Below are positions 8,189-17,021 of a stretch of DNA of 64,000 nt, in pieces. How positions within the stretch are numbered: the first letter of the stretch is position 1; every line of letters starts with the position of its first letter. The notes beneath the pieces are model-generated. The model was not told where the DNA came from. It did not search any database and saw nothing but the letters and a program-made list of their open reading frames with translations. The translations under genes and the position numbers were made by a program. The stretch comes from an uncultured Chlorobiaceae bacterium (lineage in GTDB: Bacteria; Bacteroidota; Chlorobiia; Chlorobiales; Chlorobiaceae): the NCBI GenBank assembly GCA_903843305.1, contig CAIMPI010000046.1, positions 54,769-118,768 on the forward strand, in the 5' to 3' direction.

Positions 8189-9144
8189 TTATGAAAAAAA
8201 TAAGTATAGTTACTGCTTGCTATAATGAGGAACAGAACATTGAGGATCTTTATAATCAGGTGCGCTTGGTATTCTCTGAAAACCTAAATGATTATAGTTA
8301 TGATCACCTTTTTATTGATAATTGCTCCGAAGATGATACTATAAAAATTTTACAAAAACTGGCTAAGAATGATAAGAATGTAAAGATTATAATAAATTCC
8401 AGAAATTATGGGCATATCCGCTCACCATACCATGGATTGATTCAGGGAAACGGTGATGCGGTTATTTCGATTGTGGCCGATCTGCAGGATCCACCGGAAA
8501 TGATAGTTGATTTTGTTAGAAAGTGGGAGGATGGAAACGATATCGTTGTTGCGATCAAGAACAAGAGCATGGAAAACAAGCTTATGTATGCAATAAGGAC
8601 TATGTATTATAAAGTCCTTAAAAAAATGTCAGACGTGAATATTTTTGAGAATTTTACTGGCTTTGGTCTTTATGATAAAAAAATAATAAAAATTTTAAGA
8701 GAGATTAATGACCCTTATCCATTTTTCAGAGGTATTATATCTGAATTGGGCTTTAAAGTTGCAACTGTGAATTATACGCAGCCCAGAAGAGAAAGAGGGA
8801 TAACAAAAAATAACTTATTCACACTTTATGATATGGGTATTCTTGGAATTATCAGTAACTCCAAAGTGCCTTTACGTATTGCGACTTTTTTAGGATTTAT
8901 TTTTGCAGTGATAAGTTTTATTGCTGGTATTGGTTTTTTTGTAGGCAAGCTCTTGTTCTGGAATTCATTTCAGGCAGGGATAGCGCCGTTGCTGATAGGC
9001 AATTTTTTTCTTTTTGGTCTTCTTCTTTTCTTTATCGGTATTCTTGGAGAATATGTTGGGGCAATTTATACTCAGGTTCTTGCACGTCCAAGAGTTTATG
9101 AGGCTGAAAGGATTAATTTCGAGAAAAAGGATGGTGAGGTGTAA
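8185..9144 (+). CDS. GtrB-type bactoprenol-phosphate glycosyltransferase (GT2)
   Basis: A 319-residue GT2/DPM1-like protein. The N-terminal catalytic domain starts with I-V-T-A-C-Y-N-E-E and carries the A-D-L-Q-D-P-P motif near residue 94. Two strong transmembrane helices lie near residues 230-255 and 265-295. This layout matches GtrB/ArnC-like enzymes that transfer a sugar from a nucleotide donor to undecaprenyl phosphate on the cytoplasmic face. GTG at 8185 overlaps the previous stop; ATG at 8191 is an equally possible start. With the GtrA-like protein and the large membrane protein upstream it would complete a three-step glycan modification: charge lipid, flip, transfer. Confidence 0.85.
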   Translation: MIMKKISIVTACYNEEQNIEDLYNQVRLVFSENLNDYSYDHLFIDNCSEDDTIKILQKLAKNDKNVKIIINSRNYGHIRSPYHGLIQGNGDAVISIVADLQDPPEMIVDFVRKWEDGNDIVVAIKNKSMENKLMYAIRTMYYKVLKKMSDVNIFENFTGFGLYDKKIIKILREINDPYPFFRGIISELGFKVATVNYTQPRRERGITKNNLFTLYDMGILGIISNSKVPLRIATFLGFIFAVISFIAGIGFFVGKLLFWNSFQAGIAPLLIGNFFLFGLLLFFIGILGEYVGAIYTQVLARPRVYEAERINFEKKDGEV

Positions 9145-10064
9145 TGGCTGCGCCAGTATTGTTATCTATCGCCTTGCCAACGTATAACAGGGCGGGTTTT
9201 CTTGAACAATCTCTTGTAGAGCACAGATTTTGTTCTGCCAAGTACAACGTTCCCATCATTATTTCTGACAACGCTTCTGATGACGATACGCTGGAGGTTG
9301 TTGAGAAAAGTCGTCGCTTAAACCCTCTCATCAGCTATCATCGCAATGAACAGACGATACTTCCTGATGAAAACTTTGAGAAGGCGCTTGGCTATGCAGA
9401 TACCGATTATGTCTGGCTTCTTGGCGATACCTATTTCATTCCCAAAGAGACGTTCATGGCTGTTATGGATGCGATAAGTGAAGATGAGTATGATGTGGTC
9501 GTGGTTAATATGGTTGACAGGGTAACGGATATCCCCGAGCAGGTTTATTCTGATCGGAACAAGCTACTTGCCGATCTTGGGTGGCACATGACCTGCCTGA
9601 GTACCCTGATTTATAGTAGAAAACTTCTTCAGCATGCTAATTTTGTCCGTTATAGAGATACGAACTTTCTGCAGGAAGGAATCATTTTTGAGTATCTATC
9701 CGATAAGCCGTGCAAGGTGAAGTGGATACCCCAGCATTCGGTTATGGGATTACACGTGCAGGGAGCCAAGAAGACAAGCTGGGAACAGCAGACATTTGAG
9801 ATATGGACGAAACGGTGGGCTAACTTTGTGTTTTCGCTACCCGCCACCTACAGCTTGGACAGCAAGCTCAAATGTATTATGGATCATGGTGTCAAGTCTG
9901 GTCTGTTCTCTTTTTCCTCAATCAAGAGGTTGCGTAAAAAGAAGATTCTTAACCTCCATTCATACTATCTCTATTCCAAATATTTTCCGTTGACGATAAG
10001 AACTCGAGTTTTTCTTATCCGAATAGTTGCCGTGTTGCCTGCGTGGCTGTTCAGGTTGTTTTGA
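9144..10064 (+). CDS. Glycosyltransferase family 2
   Basis: A 306-residue soluble GT2 enzyme. It begins with L-S-I-A-L-P-T-Y-N-R and carries the nucleotide-binding S-D-N-A-S-D-D-D stretch and a W-L-L-G-D-T segment in place of the usual D-x-D. Such enzymes add single sugars to lipid-linked saccharides at the inner membrane. Its start overlaps the gtrB stop (TAATG), so it is co-transcribed. Base composition returns toward that of the rest of the window, placing the AT-rich boundary near this gene. Donor and acceptor are unknown. Confidence 0.75.
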   Translation: MAAPVLLSIALPTYNRAGFLEQSLVEHRFCSAKYNVPIIISDNASDDDTLEVVEKSRRLNPLISYHRNEQTILPDENFEKALGYADTDYVWLLGDTYFIPKETFMAVMDAISEDEYDVVVVNMVDRVTDIPEQVYSDRNKLLADLGWHMTCLSTLIYSRKLLQHANFVRYRDTNFLQEGIIFEYLSDKPCKVKWIPQHSVMGLHVQGAKKTSWEQQTFEIWTKRWANFVFSLPATYSLDSKLKCIMDHGVKSGLFSFSSIKRLRKKKILNLHSYYLYSKYFPLTIRTRVFLIRIVAVLPAWLFRLF

Positions 10065-10098
10065 TCAATGTGTTTGATGCTTTTAGCTTCTAATGCTC

Positions 10099-12051
10099 TT
10101 ACGGTACTTGGGCAGCATCTTGCTGTTGTGCACTTTTTTCGGTGAACTGTATGTCATAGAGCATTTTATAGACACCATTCTGTGCCAGCAATTTTTCATG
10201 GTTTCCTGATTCTACTACCCGTCCACGTTCCATCACAATAATTTTATCTGCATTTTTGATCGTTGAAAGTCTGTGGGCTACCACGAGCGCAGTGCGGTTT
10301 TCCATAGCATGGTCTATTGCCTGCTGAACCACTTTCTCCGACTCGTTGTCGAGCGCGCTGGTGGCTTCGTCGAAAATCAGGAGCTCTGGATTTTTAACCA
10401 TGGCACGTGCGATTGCGATACGCTGACGTTGTCCGCCTGAAAGCTGTATGCCACGGTCGCCGATCATTGTTTCGTATTTTTGCGGTTTTTCCATGATGAA
10501 CCCGTGAGCGTTTGCAAGTCTGGCCGCTTGTTCGATGCGCTCACTGTTGATCTCGTCATGTACACCGTAAGCAATATTCTGCTCGATGGAGTCATTGAAC
10601 AGGATGACCTCCTGGCTTACGACACCAATCATTTTTCGTAATTGCTTGTAATCGAATTCACGGATGTCTATACCGTCAATGGTGATGCGTCCAGAATCAA
10701 CGTCATAGAAACGCATCAAGAGATCGACAGCGGTTGATTTGCCCGACCCTGACTGGCCGATGAGAGCCACCATTTCTCCTTTGCTGATCTCAAATGATAC
10801 ATGATCGAGAATGTTGGGTGCATCGGGTTGTTCCTTATTGTATTTGAAGCAGACATCCTCAAATCGTATAGTACTTGAAAACGTCTTGATGGGACGCGTT
10901 CCGTTGATAATGGCAGGTTGCGTGTCGAGCAGCTCAAATAACCGCTCAACAGAGATCAAGCCCATCTGCATGGAGGTATTGGCTTCGCCGAGCGATTTTA
11001 TTGGGCCCATGGTGGAGTAGAGGGTAAAGGCAAAAACAAGCAGCTCATTGGCTGTTAGGACACCATGAAAGACTTCGAGCCCGCCAAACCAGAGCACCAT
11101 GGCAATTGCTGCAATCAACAGCGTCTCGTTGAGCGGACTAATCAGATTCCTGAGCTGTGCGATTTTGATGCCGAGTTTCCGAAAATCAGTGGTGAAGGAC
11201 TTGAATCTGTCCAATTCTACCTCTTCGAACGCCGTGGATTTGATGACCTTGATGCCGTTAAACTTTTCCTGAAGCACGGAGTTCATGTCGCCCATTCTCG
11301 TCTGGAAGTTTAGAGCAAGGCCTTTGACGTTTTTGCCTATCTGACGGATAACGACAAGGATGGAAAGCGATGTCAGGGCTGCAAAAAGTGTCAGTTTCCA
11401 GCTCAAGGCGAGCAATACACCGGCATAGACAATAACTGAAAAGGGGTTCTGCAGGAAGTTTACAAAGGTAGAGCTGATGCTGTTGTTGACGTTTTCCACA
11501 TCGTTGTACACGTAGTTCATCAAATTCCCGACACGATTTTTATTGAAATAGTCGAGATGCATCTCAATAATGCTTCTGAAAACGTCGTCCCGAAGTTTTT
11601 TGGCGGTTTTGGTCTGTATTCGGAAAATGATTTGTCCGTTGAGGTAAATAAAGAAGTTTTTTATAGCAAAGGTAGCGATGAGGAACAGACATATCTTCAG
11701 TAGCGCCAGTTCTCTGGTAGGCGCACTGAACATTGCTTTGAATTTTTCGAGCGCCCATGCTTTCAGGCGTTCGGTGTCTTTGAGATTTGCAGTACCAGAA
11801 CCCGTTTTTTGTTCGATGGCGGTCTTGCCATTTTGCTGTGCCAGTACCTGCGTGCCACTTTTTGCGTTGGGTGGCGGTGTGGCGCTGGTCTGAACGGTCG
11901 ATTCTGTAGAAAAGACCTCGTTCAGTAACGGTAGAATAGAGTAGATAGAAACGACGCTGAAAAGGGAAGTGATCATGCTTACAAAGACGACCAAGACGAT
12001 TTTGCCTTTCGATGGAGCGAGGTATCGGAGAATTCTCAGCAGTAATTTCAT
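10099..12051 (-). CDS. MsbA-type ABC exporter (fused permease and ATPase)
   Basis: A 650-residue half-transporter with an ABC transmembrane type 1 domain (about 1-370) and an ATPase domain (about 395-640). Walker A is G-Q-S-G-S-G-K-S-T near residue 433, the signature is L-S-G-G-Q near 537 and Walker B is L-L-I-F-D-E near 558, followed by the H-loop (V-A-H-R-L-S-T). The organisation fits lipid A or lipid-linked glycan flippases of the MsbA family, working as a homodimer in the inner membrane. A low-complexity insert of about 50 residues rich in Thr, Ala and Gln follows the first helix and is unusual. The gene faces an LpxL-like acyltransferase across a short shared upstream region, in keeping with a lipid A role. 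A multidrug or other lipid substrate remains possible. Confidence 0.85.
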   Translation of the reverse strand: MKLLLRILRYLAPSKGKIVLVVFVSMITSLFSVVSIYSILPLLNEVFSTESTVQTSATPPPNAKSGTQVLAQQNGKTAIEQKTGSGTANLKDTERLKAWALEKFKAMFSAPTRELALLKICLFLIATFAIKNFFIYLNGQIIFRIQTKTAKKLRDDVFRSIIEMHLDYFNKNRVGNLMNYVYNDVENVNNSISSTFVNFLQNPFSVIVYAGVLLALSWKLTLFAALTSLSILVVIRQIGKNVKGLALNFQTRMGDMNSVLQEKFNGIKVIKSTAFEEVELDRFKSFTTDFRKLGIKIAQLRNLISPLNETLLIAAIAMVLWFGGLEVFHGVLTANELLVFAFTLYSTMGPIKSLGEANTSMQMGLISVERLFELLDTQPAIINGTRPIKTFSSTIRFEDVCFKYNKEQPDAPNILDHVSFEISKGEMVALIGQSGSGKSTAVDLLMRFYDVDSGRITIDGIDIREFDYKQLRKMIGVVSQEVILFNDSIEQNIAYGVHDEINSERIEQAARLANAHGFIMEKPQKYETMIGDRGIQLSGGQRQRIAIARAMVKNPELLIFDEATSALDNESEKVVQQAIDHAMENRTALVVAHRLSTIKNADKIIVMERGRVVESGNHEKLLAQNGVYKMLYDIQFTEKSAQQQDAAQVP

Positions 12052-12076
12052 CTAAGCACTTTAATAAATTTCATAT

Positions 12077-12106
12077 TTGAACTGAATGCTAATTTGCTAA
12101 TATAAT
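12077..12106 (+). promoter_or_regulatory. Putative sigma-70-type promoter for the LpxL-like gene
   Basis: TTGAAC (12077-12082) and TATAAT (12101-12106) are separated by 18 bases, about 45 bases ahead of the acyltransferase start at 12151. The -10 hexamer is a perfect consensus match. No experimental support is available. Confidence 0.45.
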
Positions 12107-12150
12107 CCAATAATTCTAACTAAACGGTATGCAGGATTATTACCGTTGTT

Positions 12151-13083
12151 ATGATTCCTTTTATGGGCGGGTTTCTAGAAAGACAAAGGCAGTGGCTTAA
12201 ATCGGCAGTGGATGCAGTGACATTTGGTGCTATACAATTGCTTGGTGTGCTTGTGCGGGCAATGAGTTGGCGTTGCGCTCGACGTGTGGCCTCTCTGTTC
12301 GGAGATTTTGCGCATCGTGTTGCCGGGCTCCGACAAGAGCTTGTTTATACTAACATTGGCATCACCTTTCCGGAAAAATCGTCTGCTGAAATCCGCACTA
12401 TTGCCACGAAGGTTTATAGAAAAGTTGCTATCACCTTGTTTGATGTCCTCCGGTTTCCGCTTATCAGGAACCGTAATGATGTAGTCTCACTCATTGACCT
12501 GAATCCTGAGTTGTACTTGCGCGGAACGGATAACGGACGCTTCGGAGCGGTGGTGGTTTCGGGTCATTATGGGAATTGGGAACTTATGGCTCTGGCATTT
12601 GGTCTTATGGTCAAGCCGATGACTATCATTGTTAAGCCACTAAGCAATGTACCCATAGACCGGAGCATGAATAAGCTTCGCACCATGCGTGGGAACAGCG
12701 TTGTTTATGATCATCAAGCAATCAGGGAGGGTCTGCGGTTGCTTGCCGACGGAGGTGTTCTGGCTCTTCTTGCCGATCAATCCGATCCGACTGGAAGCTA
12801 TTTTGGTGAGTTTCTTGGCAGACGGGCAACGGTATTCCACGGCGCAGCGTTTTTTGCGCTCAAGGCAAAAGTGCCGCTGTTCGTCGGTATGTGCAGAAGC
12901 GGCAGCGACGGAAGATATAAGGTTGATATCCATGAAATCGAAACCTCTGATTTGACCTTCTGTAAGGCAGATATCGCGATTCTTGCCTCGCGCTATACAC
13001 GGGTGATTGAGGAGTATATCCGCTGTTGGCCGGAGGAGTGGTTCTGGTTGCACAACCGCTGGAAAAACGGTGGGATGGGGTAA
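12151..13083 (+). CDS. Lipid A / lysophospholipid acyltransferase (LpxL/HtrB-like)
   Basis: A 310-residue protein of the lipid A biosynthesis acyltransferase family. It has one hydrophobic N-terminal stretch and the catalytic H-x4-[DE] motif as H-Y-G-N-W-E near residue 139. A second family block, L-A-D-Q-S-D with a following F-L-G-R, lies near residues 206-225. These enzymes transfer an acyl chain from acyl-ACP to Kdo-lipid A at the inner membrane. It is divergent from the MsbA-type exporter, which would move the acylated lipid. ATG at 12151 is used; another in-frame ATG lies at 12163. An acyltransferase for another lipid cannot be excluded. Confidence 0.8.
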   Translation: MIPFMGGFLERQRQWLKSAVDAVTFGAIQLLGVLVRAMSWRCARRVASLFGDFAHRVAGLRQELVYTNIGITFPEKSSAEIRTIATKVYRKVAITLFDVLRFPLIRNRNDVVSLIDLNPELYLRGTDNGRFGAVVVSGHYGNWELMALAFGLMVKPMTIIVKPLSNVPIDRSMNKLRTMRGNSVVYDHQAIREGLRLLADGGVLALLADQSDPTGSYFGEFLGRRATVFHGAAFFALKAKVPLFVGMCRSGSDGRYKVDIHEIETSDLTFCKADIAILASRYTRVIEEYIRCWPEEWFWLHNRWKNGGMG

Positions 13084-13134
13084 ACCAGAGAATAACCTAT
13101 ATATTACACACTTTATCTATCTATTATCGCCATC

Positions 13135-13962
13135 ATGCCACATAATCCCAGACGTTACGCGATTGTTATTCCTGTCTATAATCAACTGCCATACACGGAG
13201 CAGTGCGTGGAGAGCCTTCTGGCTCAGCATGTTACGCCTGAAGATATCCTGATTATCGACAACGCAAGCAGCGACGATACACCACATTGGCTGGAAGAGC
13301 ATCCTGAGTTGCAACAACACCGCAATCGGACGAATCTCGGTTGTGGTTGTGCCTGGACACAGGGTGTTGTGCTCTGTCAGGATGCTGAATGGATTGTGTT
13401 GCTCAACAACGATGTGCTTGCTGGTACTGACGCCATAGGTGCTTTGCTGGACGCAGCCGAGCGTGAAAAACTTGGTGTGGTGAGTCCGGCGCTGCTCGAA
13501 GGAGAGAATGACTACGATTTTAATGCTTTTGCAGTAAATTACAGGCAAAAAATGTCAGGGATGATTCGCAAGAACCGATTGCACGGTGTGTGTTTTGCCG
13601 TACATCGGAGCGTGTTCGAAATGGTTGGTTTTCCTGATACTGATCGGCGTCTGGGTGGCTATGAAGATTCCGAATTTCAGTTCCGGTGCAGGCGTGCGAA
13701 TATTCCTGTTGGGATTATCGGCGATTCGGTGTTTCACCATTTCGGCTCCATTACACAGAAAGCGATCAAGCAAAAGACGGGGCAAAAGTCCCTTGGAGAC
13801 CTCAATTATTTTCGTTCTCGAGTTGGTTCTGGATGGCTGTCGAGAAAGCGTGATAAATTCCTGTCGCGCTTCGAGTTCAGAAAATGGATTGACGAAGAGC
13901 GGGCGACATCGGGCTTTACGCTGCATATGGTACGCAGGAATGACACGTGGGAGATGCATTGA
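13135..13962 (+). CDS. Glycosyltransferase family 2 (rhamnosyltransferase-like)
   Basis: A 275-residue GT2 enzyme beginning I-V-I-P-V-Y-N-Q. It has D-N-A-S-S-D-D near residue 42, L-L-N-N-D-V near residue 89 (the D-x-D-equivalent region) and a G-G-Y-E-D-S-E-F acceptor-side motif near residue 177. The E-D-S-E motif is typical of GT2 enzymes building O-antigen or LPS core. It starts 51 bases after the acyltransferase, in the same direction, and probably shares its transcript. Specificity is unknown. Confidence 0.78.
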   Translation: MPHNPRRYAIVIPVYNQLPYTEQCVESLLAQHVTPEDILIIDNASSDDTPHWLEEHPELQQHRNRTNLGCGCAWTQGVVLCQDAEWIVLLNNDVLAGTDAIGALLDAAEREKLGVVSPALLEGENDYDFNAFAVNYRQKMSGMIRKNRLHGVCFAVHRSVFEMVGFPDTDRRLGGYEDSEFQFRCRRANIPVGIIGDSVFHHFGSITQKAIKQKTGQKSLGDLNYFRSRVGSGWLSRKRDKFLSRFEFRKWIDEERATSGFTLHMVRRNDTWEMH

Positions 13963-14007
13963 TATCCGGTTTTGCGTTGCCTGTTTTTAAACGACAATGA
14001 ATATGTC

Positions 14008-15006
14008 ATGCTGATGGAGCATGGATTGAGCGACAGAAAGCTGGTGGCAACCTTTTTTCTGATCACGTATAATCAGGAACGGTATGTGCGTGAGGCAATT
14101 GAGGGAGCTTTCAGCCAGACGTATTCGCCCTTGGAAATCGTCATATCTGACGACTGCTCGGTGGATGGAACGTTCAGCATTATCGAGGAGATGTCTTCAA
14201 AATACGATGGACCGCACAATATTGTTATCAACCGAAACAGGGAGAATCTTGGACTGATAGGCCATATCAACAGGATAACCTCTCTCTCTTCCGGTGAGCT
14301 GATTGTTTATGCTGCGGGTGACGATATTTCACTTCCCGACAGGACGGCAAAATTGGTGGAGTGTTATCTTGCATCCGGTCGTAAAGCATCGTTGATTCAC
14401 TCGTCGGTCTATCTGATCGATAATGATGGAAACATGGTCGGTATGAGGCTACCGCCGGTCATATCAGGTGATTTGGATATTCGTGATATGGCAGTCAGCG
14501 GCGCGCTTATTATTGGTGCTACCAGCGCTTTTACCAGGAATATTGAAGAAATATTTGGCTTGATAACATATAGCAAGTGCATTGAGGATCTTGTTATGGG
14601 GTTTCGAAGTGCCCTGACCGGAGGCCTCGAATTTATGGATGAGCCGCTGATTTTGTACAGGCCTGAATCTGGCATAACAGCGAAATCCGGTCTCAATAAC
14701 CAGTCATTTGATGAATTTTTCAGCAGAAAACTTGGTGATCAGGAAGGATATTTAGCGGTGCTCTCTCAGCGATTGGCTGATCTGAAAAGAATTGGTAACA
14801 GCGATCTGCAACTACCGATAAAAATCAAGCGCATCGAAGCTTTATTGATGCGAAAAGTCTGGACGAAGAACTATCGGTTTTTCAAGCTGATGTCCTATTC
14901 TGCCAGAAGAGGTCTTTTGTCGGTGTTTTTCAAGTCTTGGTTTCGTGAAAAAAAATGGCGAATTTTCTTTCCTGTCAAGAAATTAATGCATAAGCTATCA
15001 ACATAG
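14008..15006 (+). CDS. Glycosyltransferase family 2
   Basis: A GT2 enzyme of about 330 residues. The catalytic domain starts F-F-L-I-T-Y-N-Q-E and shows S-D-D-C-S-V-D-G-T and A-A-G-D-D-I (D-x-D region). The frame is open from a TTG at 13972, but the conserved domain fits starts at ATG 14008 or 14014, neither with a strong ribosome binding site. The C-terminal third is basic. It follows another GT2 gene closely and precedes a decayed GT4 gene, so it sits in a glycosyltransferase run. Donor is unknown. Confidence 0.72.
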   Translation: MLMEHGLSDRKLVATFFLITYNQERYVREAIEGAFSQTYSPLEIVISDDCSVDGTFSIIEEMSSKYDGPHNIVINRNRENLGLIGHINRITSLSSGELIVYAAGDDISLPDRTAKLVECYLASGRKASLIHSSVYLIDNDGNMVGMRLPPVISGDLDIRDMAVSGALIIGATSAFTRNIEEIFGLITYSKCIEDLVMGFRSALTGGLEFMDEPLILYRPESGITAKSGLNNQSFDEFFSRKLGDQEGYLAVLSQRLADLKRIGNSDLQLPIKIKRIEALLMRKVWTKNYRFFKLMSYSARRGLLSVFFKSWFREKKWRIFFPVKKLMHKLST

Positions 15007-15011
15007 CGCAC

Positions 15012-15202
15012 ATGAAAATTTGTTTTGTTTGTGATACTCGATTTCCAGCTAAAAAAAATGGCGGAACTGAGCGTGTTGTTCCTGTTCTCCAGAACATTGT
15101 CGGCATTGGGCTATGGATCATTATTCTTCGGCGGTGTGCGCGTCAAATTATTTGGCTTTGTATGAGCAAGTGGTAAGCGGAGAAAACATTTTTGATTTAT
15201 GA
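15012..15202 (+). pseudogene. Internally deleted family 4 glycosyltransferase remnant
   Basis: From ATG 15012 one frame reads about 23 residues (M-K-I-C-F-V-C-D-T-R-F-P ... G-G-T-E-R-V-V) that look like the N-terminus of a GT4 enzyme, including the G-G-x-E-R donor-loop motif. The frame then turns to nonsense and stops at a TAA near 15176. In another frame, beginning about 15083, the DNA reads S-P-E-H-C-R ... Y-L-A-L-Y-E-Q-V-V-S-G, which resembles GT4 C-termini, and it stops at 15200-15202. The two ends are joined near 15083-15090 and roughly 300 central residues are missing. The old stop overlaps the next gene's ATG (ATGA), a relic of translational coupling. Confidence 0.65.
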
Positions 15203-16284
15203 TCAAACCCACTCCGCAACGCATCCTCATCATTGTGCAGCGCTCCAATGGCGATGTTTTTCTGAGTTCACCGCTGATCGAGGGGCTTTTTCGTGCCTAT
15301 GGCAGTCCGCATATCGATCTTCTGGTCAACAGCGACACTCTGCCGATTGCTCGAACACTGCCGCATATTGTTGACATTCATCAGTTTACCTACAATAGTG
15401 ACGGAGGGCGCGGAACCCAGACTTCAGAGCTGCTGAAAACGATTTTCCGCCGTTACGATCTGAGCATCAATCTTACGGCGAGCGATCGCTCTGTGTTGTT
15501 TGCTCTCGCGGCCGGACGAAAGGCTATTAGCGCGGTGGAGCACGACAGGAAAAAATCGTGGTGGAAACGTTTGTTGCTTTCGGCGCATTACGATTTCGAT
15601 TCCAGTCGGCACATTATCGAGAATAACACTGCAGCTCTCCACTTGTTGGGTATTGGCTCCGGTAAACCGATGGTTCGTTCCTATTTTTCTGAGACTGCGG
15701 CCAAAAGCGTTTGTAAAATGCTGGAGGATCGCGGCATTCGCGACTTTATGATCGTTCATCCCGGTGCACAGTACGACTACAAGGTCTATCCAGAAAAACT
15801 CAGGAATGAGTTACTCGAACGACTTGATAGCCTTGGCGTGCCACTGGTAGTTACAGGCTCGAAGAGTGCGCTCGATCTGGAGATTAAACGGAGGCTTCCA
15901 AAGTTTGCCAAAGTTTACGATTTTATCGGTTTGACCAGCATGGAGGAACTGATTGCGCTCAGTGACCGATCGATTGCCTATATTGGAGCAGATACGCTGA
16001 CCATGCACATTGCCGCTTCGCAGAATCGGCGCATTTTCGCTGTTTATGGACCTACCATTCTCAGTATGTGGTCGCCGTGGTGCAATGAGTTGCGCACGGG
16101 CGCCTGCACGAACAGATCAGTGCAGACTTATGGGAATGTCACCATCTTTCAGGCAGATATGCCGTGTGTGGCCTGCGGCAAGGCGGGTTGCGACGACCAT
16201 CATGGTGTAAGCGAGTGCCTTTACCATATTGATCCTGATGTCATCTTTAACGAAATCAGAGAGTGGCTAACAACATCTCGGTAA
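15199..16284 (+). CDS. Glycosyltransferase family 9 (heptosyltransferase-like)
   Basis: A 361-residue GT9 protein. The N-terminus (I-L-I-I-V-Q-R-S-N-G-D-V-F-L-S-S-P) matches the 'R-x-x-x-G-D' start of ADP-heptose:LPS heptosyltransferases. The C-terminal domain has A-D-T-L-T-M-H-I-A-A near residue 265 and V-Y-G-P-T. It ends with a cysteine-rich stretch (C-x-x-C-x4-C) near residues 324-345. It would add a heptose or related sugar to LPS core at the inner membrane. Its ATG overlaps the stop of the decayed GT4, and the next gene begins inside its last 22 bases, so this is a tightly coupled unit. Confidence 0.85.
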   Translation: MIKPTPQRILIIVQRSNGDVFLSSPLIEGLFRAYGSPHIDLLVNSDTLPIARTLPHIVDIHQFTYNSDGGRGTQTSELLKTIFRRYDLSINLTASDRSVLFALAAGRKAISAVEHDRKKSWWKRLLLSAHYDFDSSRHIIENNTAALHLLGIGSGKPMVRSYFSETAAKSVCKMLEDRGIRDFMIVHPGAQYDYKVYPEKLRNELLERLDSLGVPLVVTGSKSALDLEIKRRLPKFAKVYDFIGLTSMEELIALSDRSIAYIGADTLTMHIAASQNRRIFAVYGPTILSMWSPWCNELRTGACTNRSVQTYGNVTIFQADMPCVACGKAGCDDHHGVSECLYHIDPDVIFNEIREWLTTSR

Positions 16285-17021
16285 CTATCCTTACCAATAA
16301 TTCAGGAGCTTATCTTTTTGAGTGTTTGAGCGCTCTTGAAGCGTTTTCTGAGGTTGTGATTGTCGATAATGGTTCTACTGACGACACCATCGCGATTGCT
16401 TCGGGTTTCATAAACGTTACGCTGCACGAGCACCCGTTTATTGGGTTTGGCCCCATGAAGAACATTGCTGTTGATAACGCCTCGAACGACTGGATTTTGT
16501 CGGTTGACAGCGACGAAATTGTGACGCCAGAGCTGGCTCGTGAAATTCTGAGCCTCAAGCTTGATTGCAACGTCGTGTATATGATGGAGCGCGATAACTA
16601 TTATCATCGTAGGCTTATTCGTGGCTGTGGCTGGGATAATGATCGGGTTGAACGGCTCTTTAACCGAAAGATCACCCGATACGATGACAAGCTGGTTCAC
16701 GAAGGACTCATTATGAATGGCAATCTGAAAACCGAACTGTTGTTGGCCAAGCTGAAGCATTATCCCTACAACAATGCGTCGCAGCTTCTTCAGAAAATGC
16801 AGCATTATTCCACGCTCTGGGCAGAGGAGCATCATGGTCGAAAAAAAGCTTCACCCCTCAAGGCGATGCTATACGGAATGCTTACTTTTTTGAAATCTTA
16901 CCTGCTCAAAAATGGTTGGCGATACGGTTATGAAGGGTTGCTGATCTCGGTTTCGAACGCGAACGGGGTTTTTTATAAATACATCAAGCTCTATGAAGCA
17001 GAGAGAGAGCATCGCCTGTAG
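16263..17021 (+). CDS. WaaE/KdtX-like LPS core glycosyltransferase (GT2)
   Basis: A 252-residue GT2 enzyme with S-V-T-I-L-T-N-N, V-D-N-G-S-T-D-D and the diagnostic S-V-D-S-D-E-I motif near residue 80. A late L-L-Q-K-M-Q-H-Y-S block near residue 180 is characteristic of the beta-1,4-glucosyltransferase WaaE/KdtX group acting on inner-core LPS. It uses GTG at 16263, within the last 22 bases of the GT9 gene, and its own end overlaps the next GT2 gene by 29 bases. The compact overlaps argue for a single mRNA. Confidence 0.8.
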   Translation: MANNISVTILTNNSGAYLFECLSALEAFSEVVIVDNGSTDDTIAIASGFINVTLHEHPFIGFGPMKNIAVDNASNDWILSVDSDEIVTPELAREILSLKLDCNVVYMMERDNYYHRRLIRGCGWDNDRVERLFNRKITRYDDKLVHEGLIMNGNLKTELLLAKLKHYPYNNASQLLQKMQHYSTLWAEEHHGRKKASPLKAMLYGMLTFLKSYLLKNGWRYGYEGLLISVSNANGVFYKYIKLYEAEREHRL

